Source: Candidatus Hydrogenedentota bacterium (GTDB lineage Bacteria > Hydrogenedentota > Hydrogenedentia > Hydrogenedentiales > CAITNO01). Taken from it: a stretch of DNA of 6,527 nucleotides. Positions 1 to 4,987 of this stretch are shown here, one piece after another; the stretch's first letter is position 1; each line of letters starts with the position of its first letter. The stretch spans positions 1 through 6,527 of the forward strand of contig CAIXUF010000887.1 of NCBI GenBank assembly GCA_903922535.1, written 5' to 3'. The position numbers were made by a program, and so were the translations under genes. A model generated the notes under the pieces. The model had not been told where the DNA came from. It was given only the letters and a program-made list of their open reading frames with translations, and did no database searches.

Positions 1-70
1 CCGGCGTCCCGCCGGCCTTGGTCTTGCTCGTAATGGCGGGTAGCTTCCTCACTTTGCCCCATCCCCGTGG
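1..70. repeat. possible edge of a dispersed repeat
   Basis: The first bases form a small inverted repeat (CCGGC, five bases, GCCGG at 1-15). Read on the minus strand, the segment is open in more than one frame to the window edge, and one frame gives the string HYEQDQGRRDAG. From memory, strings of this kind recur in short spurious proteins annotated from intergenic repeats in Verrucomicrobia-like and Hydrogenedentes-like genomes. That is recollection, not a search result. The segment could instead be the end of an unrelated gene: plus-strand frame 3 is open from 3 to 158, but the predicted peptide does not look like a known family. Confidence 0.25.
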
Positions 71-111
71 ATGTGAAATATGCGGTCTGACCACTCCCCA
101 AGTATTTTGCT

Positions 112-147
112 CTCCTTTGTGTTATGCTAAAAGCCTCAACAAAGGAG
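112..147. repeat. 9-bp inverted repeat with outward-facing Shine-Dalgarno sequences
   Basis: CTCCTTTGT at 112-120 and ACAAAGGAG at 139-147 are exact reverse complements separated by 18 bases. Because the 3' arm on each strand reads AAAGGAG, both strands carry a ribosome-binding-like sequence. In plus-strand RNA the AAGGAG would be buried in the hairpin. A second hairpin is possible, with CCTC 134-137 pairing GAGG 145-148, and it would exclude the first. The repeat could equally be a protein-binding dyad, since it overlaps a candidate -10 element. The symmetry is seen directly; any regulatory role is inferred. Confidence 0.5.
120..128 (+). promoter_or_regulatory. candidate extended -10 promoter
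   Basis: TGTTATGCT matches the extended -10 pattern TGnTATnnT of sigma-70-type promoters, and no good -35 lies upstream. It would start RNA near 135, just before the AAAGGAGGTG at 141-150 and upstream of the folded region ending at the terminator. A competing reading is a TTGACC -35 at 155-160 with a weak TAAACA -10 at 179-184 (18-base spacer), starting RNA near 191. The sequence alone cannot decide between them, and the sigma factors of this organism are unknown. Confidence 0.22.
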
Positions 148-154
148 GTGTATT

Positions 155-181
155 TTGACCAAACTTTTGCTTGAGCCCTAA
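155..181 (+). other. possible 8-codon leader peptide
   Basis: AAAGGAGGTG at 141-150 is a ten-base match to the complement of the 16S rRNA 3' end. It sits six bases, counted from GGAGG, before a TTG codon at 155. The reading frame is MTKLLLEP followed by TAA at 179-181, with three consecutive leucine codons (CTT TTG CTT). The same TTG overlaps the TGA at 156-158 that closes the plus-strand open frame from position 3. A short peptide ahead of alternative hairpins and a terminator suggests an attenuation leader, but so short an open frame also occurs by chance. The strong Shine-Dalgarno match is the only solid support. Confidence 0.2.
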
Positions 182-201
182 ACACCCCATTGGCGGGGAT
201 A

Positions 202-321
202 ACCACGGCCCTCGGGCAAGACTGCTGGTAGGAGCAGAGAGGGAATGAAGGCGTGGTATCGCGGCGAGACAAGGCGAGGTATGGACCTGCCGAGACCTAT
301 CGCTTGGCAGGTCCTTCTTTT
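202..321 (+). promoter_or_regulatory. structured RNA segment with attenuator-like architecture
   Basis: Three nested helices can form: ACCACG 202-207 with CGTGGT 252-257, CCCTC 209-213 with GAGGG 239-243, and CTGCT 222-226 with AGCAG 233-237 closing a six-base loop. They are separated by asymmetric 1/8 and 8/1 internal loops. Downstream, GGC-G-AGGT 273-280 can pair with ACCTGCC 285-291 around an ATGG loop with one bulged G. Those same 3' bases form the 5' arm of the intrinsic terminator, so the two hairpins exclude each other. Bases 250-263 match the T-box consensus AGGGUGGNACCGCG at 11 of 14 positions and contain the UGGU that would bind a tRNA acceptor end. However, I cannot find a Stem I with a specifier loop, nor a canonical T-box antiterminator partner. 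It may be a diverged riboregulator, a small terminated RNA, or a coincidental fold. Confidence 0.38.
283..321 (+). terminator. intrinsic (Rho-independent) terminator
   Basis: GGACCTGCC at 283-291 pairs perfectly with GGCAGGTCC at 306-314. GAG 292-294 and CTT 303-305 extend the stem by three pairs including one G-U, leaving an eight-base loop (295-302). The stem is followed directly by TTCTTTT (315-321). It is far stronger than any other hairpin noted in the window. It must end a plus-strand transcript that starts upstream, yet no convincing coding gene ends just before it, so the terminated product is probably a non-coding or leader RNA. The minus strand lacks a T tract on the other side, so the terminator is directional. 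Confidence 0.75.
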
Positions 322-636
322 CAGGGTTGTTTGAAGTCGGCCACGATTGCGGTTTGAACGGCTGCAAATCAAGTATGGTGTCCCCGGAATTCCCTGCGGT
401 GGTTGCGAACGCAGGAGCTCAAGCGCCCGCTTTTGCCTGCGGCGGTGGAGTCGTTGGACGCGGGGGAAGCCGCTGTGATCCAAATGGCTCCCGGGCAGGA
501 TATTGCCTGGGTATGCATTGTCGGCGGACTCGGGCGCAAAGTGTTTCTTCTACCCTTGCACCGGCCCGCGCGTGCGCTTTACATGGGAGGTTCATCCGTG
601 TCATCATGTCTTGGTCTTGATTCATAGGAGAAGAAG
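322..636 (+). other. non-coding leader or decayed sequence before the toxin-antitoxin operon
   Basis: I see no confident gene, RNA or promoter here. The best coding candidate is a plus-strand frame open from 358 to the TAG at 625-627, with a first usable start TTG at 403 (74 residues). Its third codon positions are GC-rich and part of it reads like protein (LDAGEAAVIQMAPGQDIAW), but there is no ribosome-binding site at the TTG and I recognise no family. It could be the remnant of a gene. Its stop codon overlaps the AGGAG of the antitoxin, so if translated it would be coupled to it. The toxin-antitoxin promoter presumably lies in this stretch, but no -35/-10 pair with good spacing stands out. 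Confidence 0.4.
626..630 (+). promoter_or_regulatory. ribosome-binding site of the antitoxin gene
   Basis: AGGAG lies six bases before the ATG at 637 and supports that start over any other in the frame. Confidence 0.7.
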
Positions 637-861
637 ATGCAGACAGAAACCGTCGAGCTGAACGAGGCGGCGGCCCACTTCAAGGAGCTTGTGCAGCGTG
701 TTGTTTCGGGACTCCACGTTGTTCTGAGCGAGGACCAGCGGCCCATTGCGCACCTGTTTCCGATGGGTGGACGCGTTGCGGGCCTGCACTCGGGAGCCAT
801 CTGGGCCAGTGACGATTTTGATGCCCCGCTTCCCGACGAGTTCTGGCCGGAGGGCCAGTGA
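637..861 (+). CDS. type II toxin-antitoxin system antitoxin, Phd/YefM type
   Basis: This 74-residue protein is the expected antitoxin partner of the downstream PIN toxin. Proteins of this kind bind the toxin to block its nuclease site and bind their own promoter to repress the operon. The N-terminal half (about 1-42) has the Phd/YefM pattern: a short strand, then a helix with NEAAAHFKELVQRV, then VVLSEDQRPIAHLFP, forming the dimeric DNA-binding fold. The C-terminal tail (about 50-74) carries SDDFDAPLPDEFW, very like the toxin-binding tails of Sll0205-type pairs, where an acidic and aromatic segment lies across the PIN active site. The length is usual for the family. The stop codon overlaps the toxin's GTG start (GTGA), so the two are translationally coupled. 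Autoregulation is expected from the family, but I could not locate an operator. The Phd/YefM assignment is by pattern; a VapB label would be a matter of naming. Confidence 0.88.
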   Translation: MQTETVELNEAAAHFKELVQRVVSGLHVVLSEDQRPIAHLFPMGGRVAGLHSGAIWASDDFDAPLPDEFWPEGQ

Positions 862-1244
862 AGCTCCTTTTGGACACCCATGCCTTCATTTGGTGGGACA
901 GCGAGCCAGGGAAGCTCTCGCCTCGTGCGATGTCGCTGTGCCAGGATTCCGGGAACCAACTCCACCTGAGCGTCGCCAGTCTGTGGGAGATCCAGCTCAA
1001 GTTACATCTTGGCAAGCTTAGGCTGTCGACGCCTCTGCCGGATATTGTGGCCGCACAAGAGGAGGCGAACGGGCTTGTGCTGCTGGGCATTCAGCCGAAT
1101 CACACGTATGCGTTGGACGCTCTGCCTGCCCTGCACAAAGACCCCTTCGACAGGATGCTTGTCGCCCAGGCCCGAATCGAGGGGTTACGCCTGATTACTC
1201 ATGACGAGATTGTCCGCAAGTACCCCGTCGATGTCGAATGGTAG
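858..1244 (+). CDS. vapC: type II toxin-antitoxin system VapC-family PIN-domain ribonuclease toxin
   Basis: This 128-residue single PIN-domain protein is a predicted Mg2+/Mn2+-dependent endoribonuclease that, as a free toxin, cleaves RNA (tRNA or rRNA in studied VapCs) and stops growth. The four acidic metal-binding positions are visible: D6 in LLLDTHAFIWW, E44 in SVASLWEIQLK, D98 in KDPFDRMLVAQA and D116 in LITHDE. The opening LDTHAFIWW and the DPFDRMLVAQA segment are typical of the Sll0205-like PIN group (COG3744), which is usually paired with Phd/YefM-type antitoxins. All catalytic residues are present and the length is normal, so the toxin looks functional. The start is GTG at 858, overlapping the antitoxin stop by four bases, with GGAGG at 849-853 as ribosome-binding site inside the antitoxin gene. 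The RNA target cannot be read from sequence. Confidence 0.92.
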   Translation: MKLLLDTHAFIWWDSEPGKLSPRAMSLCQDSGNQLHLSVASLWEIQLKLHLGKLRLSTPLPDIVAAQEEANGLVLLGIQPNHTYALDALPALHKDPFDRMLVAQARIEGLRLITHDEIVRKYPVDVEW

Positions 1245-1267
1245 GGGTGGGGAAATGGGGCCGCTTC

Positions 1268-3376
1268 TCATTTCTCCCTGTAGTGATAGAGGAATCCATC
1301 CTCCGCGCCGATGATCAATTCCTTGACACCGTCCCGGTCCAGGTCCGCCAGCGTTGGGCATGTCGTGTGTCCGGCCAGCAGGACATCCACCAGCGGCCCT
1401 TCGTCCTTGAACACGAAGGCACCCTTCTCCCCCACGTTCTTGAGCAGGTTCACGCTGCGGCTGTTGGCCACGAGGTCGGGCCGTCCGTCTCCGTCCCAGT
1501 CGAAGAGGACCATCTGCCGCCGGCCGCTGCCGCCTGCCCAGGTTCCGTTGGCGCGGAACCAGCATGATTCTGGATGGGCGGGATCGGTGAAGGGAAGACC
1601 CTTTGCGGGTTTGCACAGTGTTGTGGCGCTGCGCACCAGATCGCGGCCCGCTCTCCGGTCACTAAAGCGGTACAGCACGGCATCGTCCGGACCACGCTGC
1701 GACAGGTCGTTGTGTCCATCCTTGTTCAGATCGAGCTCCAGCGGGTCCCCGTTGGCGTCGAACACGCTGCCTTTCTCCCGGTCAGTGCCTTGGAAAATGC
1801 GACGTCCGGGGGCAAGCACCAAACCCGCATCGGTCCGGTGCCGCTCGTAGTAGGCAAGGAAGCCCTCATGGTCCACCGCAATCAGGTCGGGCAACCCGTC
1901 GTTGTTAAGGTCGGTGACGATGGGTTTGGTTCGCCATTCGACTGCCAATTCGTTCGGACCGGGTGTCCACCAGGTCCAAGCGGGCTTTGGCGGCGCGCCG
2001 TCCCAGGCGACCCGCACCGGTTCTGCCGGGGCCAACTCTGGATGGCCCGGCGTGCCGATATTGCGGAACCATACGATCTTGCCCACGATGGAATTGCAGA
2101 CGATGTCCAGCAGCCCGTCGCCGTCCCAGTCGGCCACGAGGGGGACGGTGTAGCCCCATTTGGCCTCGGCCGGTCCCTGGATGGACAGATTCGGTCCAGC
2201 CTGGATCCGGATAACCTCTCCCCCGGCTTTCAGACGAACCGGCTCCGCCCAGGTGGGCGGATTGCCCCCGAGGTTTTCGATGTACTCCAGAAAACCCGCG
2301 GTGTTGCCGCAGATGAGGTCCACATCCCCGTCGCCGTCCCAATCGGCGGCGTCGGGCGTCACCAGCGCGCCGCACTTCAGCTTGTCCGCCTGTTGGCGCA
2401 GATAGACCGGGGCCTTTAGCACAGGCATGCCCTTCTCAGAGCGCCCTGTGTTTTCAATGAAGACCACGCGCCCGTCTTCCTCGCCCACGATGATGTCGGG
2501 GTCGCCGTCCTTGTCCCAATCGACCACCACGACCTGCAACATCTCCAGTTCAAGATGCAGCGGTTTGCCGTCCACCTCCAGCAGGCGTCCGGCCGCGTAG
2601 ACCGGGGCGGTGCGGGTGCCGGTGTTTTCGAAATAGGTGATTGTGTCCAGAAAGGAACCGCAGAGAATGTCCAGGTCGCCATCGCCGTCCCAGTCCACGA
2701 GATTGGGTGAGGGCGTTCCAAAGACATCCAGCGGCTTGCCATCGGCCATGATCTGCTGCGCGTCGCCATACACGGGGGCCGTGTCGGTGCCCGTGTTCTT
2801 GACCCAGTACACAAAACCGTGCAACGGCCCGGCGGTCCAGTGGCCCGTGGCGTCATAGGCGTCGTCCCAGCCATACTCGCGCCAGTCGCTTGCGCCGATG
2901 ATCAGGTCCGCCACGCCATCGCCGTCGTAGTCGGCCATCCGCCACTGGTTGTCGCGGTCGGAATGAAACTTCTTGTCAAAGGGTAGTTTGCGCGGCGCAC
3001 TGTAGAGATTCTTGGCGAAGTCGTCATACACTACGCCCGGCTCGCACACCACGGGCTGGCCGTTGATATAGGAAATGCTTACATTGGGCCGTTTTTCCCC
3101 ATCGAGCACACGGCCCGTTTTGAAGACCCCGGTCCCGTCATTTTCAAAATAGCAGAGTCCCCGCGAGGGCACCCCCGCGCTGGAGAGCAGCAGGTCCATG
3201 TCCCCGTCGCCGTCGTAGTCCAGGGGCAGCGGATTGCCCCAGAGTCCCCAGCCCAGATCGCAGGTTGCGCCGGGACGGTTATAGCCCAGTTTGTGGGACT
3301 CGGCGTTGGTGTCCGTGGCGAAAACGGGCAGGCAGGCCAAGAGTGAAAGCACAAGTACAAAGCGATCCATCGTCAT
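1268..3376 (-). CDS. secreted FG-GAP/VCBS repeat protein
   Basis: This 702-residue exported protein is predicted to fold as a repeat-built beta-propeller like the integrin alpha head; its ligand or function is not evident. The N-terminus has a hydrophobic export signal (FVLVLSLLACLPVFA), with possible signal peptidase I cleavage after A20. LLAC at 12-15 is a weak lipobox, so a lipoprotein is an alternative. Ten Asp-rich loops of the form D-x-D-x-D-G-x-x-D, which bind calcium in this fold, start at residues 53, 149, 228, 286, 345, 416, 489, 549, 626 and 678. I chose the ATG at 3376 because the signal peptide follows at once and GGGA lies eight bases upstream. The frame continues 22 codons further to a GTG at 3442, but that adds a polar leader and lacks a ribosome-binding site. 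The gene lies 105 bases downstream of the oxidoreductase on the same strand. No enzyme domain is visible. Confidence 0.88.
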   Translation of the reverse strand: MTMDRFVLVLSLLACLPVFATDTNAESHKLGYNRPGATCDLGWGLWGNPLPLDYDGDGDMDLLLSSAGVPSRGLCYFENDGTGVFKTGRVLDGEKRPNVSISYINGQPVVCEPGVVYDDFAKNLYSAPRKLPFDKKFHSDRDNQWRMADYDGDGVADLIIGASDWREYGWDDAYDATGHWTAGPLHGFVYWVKNTGTDTAPVYGDAQQIMADGKPLDVFGTPSPNLVDWDGDGDLDILCGSFLDTITYFENTGTRTAPVYAAGRLLEVDGKPLHLELEMLQVVVVDWDKDGDPDIIVGEEDGRVVFIENTGRSEKGMPVLKAPVYLRQQADKLKCGALVTPDAADWDGDGDVDLICGNTAGFLEYIENLGGNPPTWAEPVRLKAGGEVIRIQAGPNLSIQGPAEAKWGYTVPLVADWDGDGLLDIVCNSIVGKIVWFRNIGTPGHPELAPAEPVRVAWDGAPPKPAWTWWTPGPNELAVEWRTKPIVTDLNNDGLPDLIAVDHEGFLAYYERHRTDAGLVLAPGRRIFQGTDREKGSVFDANGDPLELDLNKDGHNDLSQRGPDDAVLYRFSDRRAGRDLVRSATTLCKPAKGLPFTDPAHPESCWFRANGTWAGGSGRRQMVLFDWDGDGRPDLVANSRSVNLLKNVGEKGAFVFKDEGPLVDVLLAGHTTCPTLADLDRDGVKELIIGAEDGFLYHYREK
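1319..3220 (-). repeat. ten coding repeats of the FG-GAP/VCBS calcium-loop motif
   Basis: The Asp-rich loops lie at 3194-3220, 2906-2932, 2669-2695, 2495-2521, 2318-2344, 2105-2131, 1886-1912, 1706-1732, 1475-1501 and 1319-1345. Successive loops are 52 to 96 residues apart. Five read DWDGDGxxD, two DYDGDGxxD, and the rest are looser (DWDKDGDPD, DLNNDGLPD, DLNKDGHND, DLDRDGVKE, adding to the five where counted). At DNA level several share near-identical stretches around CCGTCGCCGTCCCAGTC. Two neighbouring units are especially close: NTGTDTAPVY followed by DGKPL, and NTGTRTAPVY followed by DGKPL (residues about 194-216 and 251-273), suggesting a recent duplication or conversion. Confidence 0.85.
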
Positions 3377-3481
3377 GTTTCCATTCCCGCTGTGGTGCGA
3401 ACGCTTGGCAAGGTCTTCTTCCTGCGAATGGCGAAAGAACACTTGGTTGCTTTAGTCCAACGCGGTCGGTGGAGGAAGAGT

Positions 3482-4927
3482 TCAGGCATTTTCAGCCGGG
3501 ACTTTGGAGGGTCGGTTCGGGCGCGGGTGGGTATCCACATAACATTCTTTGACGTGGTCCCAGAAGATGACCTTGTCCTGTCGATAGGATTCCACGGCCA
3601 TTTTGATGCCGGCCATCGCGCGGTACGCGGTCTCGGCATCGAGCACAATCCCTTCGCGCGTCCGAATCGCATTGAACCAGCTTGTGCGGATGTCGTCGCG
3701 CGGCGCGGGCGTGATGACCAGTTCCTCGACGCCGTATTTCTCTTTGAATCCGTCTTTGAACTCTTTTTCCGGGGTGACCTTGAGCGCGCCGTCCTCGTTG
3801 AGGCGCATGGTTCCCCGGTGACCGTAAATCACCACGGGATTCGACTGCCGGTTGGCCATGCTGGACGTCATCACGACCGTGTAATCGTCGGGATAATCCA
3901 GGGTGACCATGAAGGTGTCGGGCACTTCGCGGTCGTCATGCTGGACGAAGATGCCCCCTGAGCCGGTTGCGCGTTCCGGGGCTTTGGCGTCGAGCGCGAT
4001 CGTCAGCGGGGCAAGCGCATGGTACATCAGGTCGGTGGCAATGCCGCCGTTGTAGTCCCAGAATTTGCGGAACTGGAAGAAGCGCGGCTTGGAGAAGGGG
4101 CGGGCCTGGGCGCTGCCCAGCCAGCGTGTCCAGTCAATGTAGTTTTCACCGGCGTTGGGGTCGTCGGTTGCGGCCTCGTCGATGGGCCAGTTCCATTCTC
4201 CGCCGCGGTCGTCGGGCCCGCCCGCCGAATTGCGGTTGCTGCTCGCCTGGGCCCAGAGCACTTTGCCGATGCCGCCCTCCTGGATGACTTTGCGCGCCTG
4301 CCAGCACCAGTCCTTGGCAGCCGCATTTGCGCCGCACTGGAAGATGCGCCCCGTTTCGAAGACTTTGTTGCGCACGGCCAGCGCCTCTTCGATGGTCAGC
4401 GTCACGGGCTTTTCACAGTAGATATCCTTTCCCGCATCCATGGCGTCCATCGAGATCTGCGCGTGCCAGTGGTCGGGGGTGGCGATCACGACCGCGTTGA
4501 TGTCGTCGCGTTCGAGAACCTTGTGGTAATCCATATAGGTGTCGACAGTATGGCCCGTGATATCAACCGCGTGGTTCTTCCACTTTTCGAGCCTTTTGGC
4601 GTACACATCGCACGCCGCACGCATCCGCAGATTGCCGCCGTTCTTTTCCCGCGTGCAGTAGTCCTCGAAATGCGAACCGCCCTGCCCGCCCACGCCGATT
4701 ACGGCGAGCCCGATGGGTTCGTCCGGCTGGACCAACCGCCCCGTCTTGGGTGCGTGTTGGTCGACGGGCGTAACCGGCGCGCGGTCTTGTGCATTGGCCT
4801 CCTGCGCCAGCACCATGCCCGCTCCGGCAAAGGCGGCGCCTTGCACCGTGGAGCGCAGGAACCCCCGCCGGTCCATCCCCTGTGTCCGGTTCCCGAGTCC
4901 ACTCCCCCGCTCATATTCCTTGGTCAT
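3482..4927 (-). CDS. Tat-signal Gfo/Idh/MocA-family oxidoreductase
   Basis: This 481-residue protein is a predicted NAD(P)-dependent sugar or polyol dehydrogenase-like enzyme exported by the Tat pathway with its cofactor bound, as known for Zymomonas glucose-fructose oxidoreductase. The twin-arginine motif DRRGFLRS is at 19-26, followed by a mild hydrophobic stretch and a likely cleavage after ANA (about 44-46). The Rossmann nucleotide-binding loop is IGVGGQGG (77-84). The family motif CEKP (171-174) supplies the catalytic-type K173, and GGIATDLMYH (294-303) gives D299 and H303. The ATG at 4927 has AAGGAG eight bases upstream. The internal M18 just before the RR motif lacks a good ribosome-binding site. 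The gene follows the helicase gene by 60 bases and precedes the FG-GAP gene by 105. The substrate is not predictable. The GH109 glycosidases share this fold, but I do not see their characteristic sequence here. Confidence 0.92.
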   Translation of the reverse strand: MTKEYERGSGLGNRTQGMDRRGFLRSTVQGAAFAGAGMVLAQEANAQDRAPVTPVDQHAPKTGRLVQPDEPIGLAVIGVGGQGGSHFEDYCTREKNGGNLRMRAACDVYAKRLEKWKNHAVDITGHTVDTYMDYHKVLERDDINAVVIATPDHWHAQISMDAMDAGKDIYCEKPVTLTIEEALAVRNKVFETGRIFQCGANAAAKDWCWQARKVIQEGGIGKVLWAQASSNRNSAGGPDDRGGEWNWPIDEAATDDPNAGENYIDWTRWLGSAQARPFSKPRFFQFRKFWDYNGGIATDLMYHALAPLTIALDAKAPERATGSGGIFVQHDDREVPDTFMVTLDYPDDYTVVMTSSMANRQSNPVVIYGHRGTMRLNEDGALKVTPEKEFKDGFKEKYGVEELVITPAPRDDIRTSWFNAIRTREGIVLDAETAYRAMAGIKMAVESYRQDKVIFWDHVKECYVDTHPRPNRPSKVPAENA

Positions 4928-4935
4928 GCTTTGTT

Positions 4936-4941
4936 CTCCTT
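4936..4941 (-). promoter_or_regulatory. ribosome-binding site of the oxidoreductase gene
   Basis: AAGGAG on the minus strand lies eight bases before the ATG at 4927. It fixes that start over the internal methionine at codon 18, so the Tat signal has a 17-residue n-region extension before MDRRGFLRS. Confidence 0.75.
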
Positions 4942-4987
4942 GTTGCGGCGTGCGTTACATCATGAAGGCAGTGTAGAGCACAGGTCC

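Noticed and set aside
178..483. Minus-strand open frame of 101 codons over the terminator region
   Set aside because: Arg- and Pro-rich translation with no family pattern, running through a strong plus-strand terminator hairpin.
1..636. CRISPR array, tRNA or rRNA
   Set aside because: No regularly spaced direct repeats, no tRNA cloverleaf with a T-arm, and no rRNA signature were seen.
1222..1254. ACCCC/GGGGT inverted repeat at the end of vapC as a terminator
   Set aside because: Only five pairs with a 17-base loop and no T tract on either strand.
1574..2419. Long plus-strand open frame opposite the FG-GAP gene
   Set aside because: It is an antisense shadow of a GC-rich repetitive gene; the minus-strand frame has a signal peptide and ten family motifs.
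3374..3442. Longer N-terminus for the FG-GAP protein from the GTG at 3442
   Set aside because: The added 22 residues are polar and charged, no ribosome-binding site precedes the GTG, and the export signal starts directly at the ATG at 3376.
4928..4987. Promoter or terminator between the helicase and oxidoreductase genes
   Set aside because: A TACACT can be read as a -10, but no -35 is correctly spaced, and there is no hairpin with a T tract.
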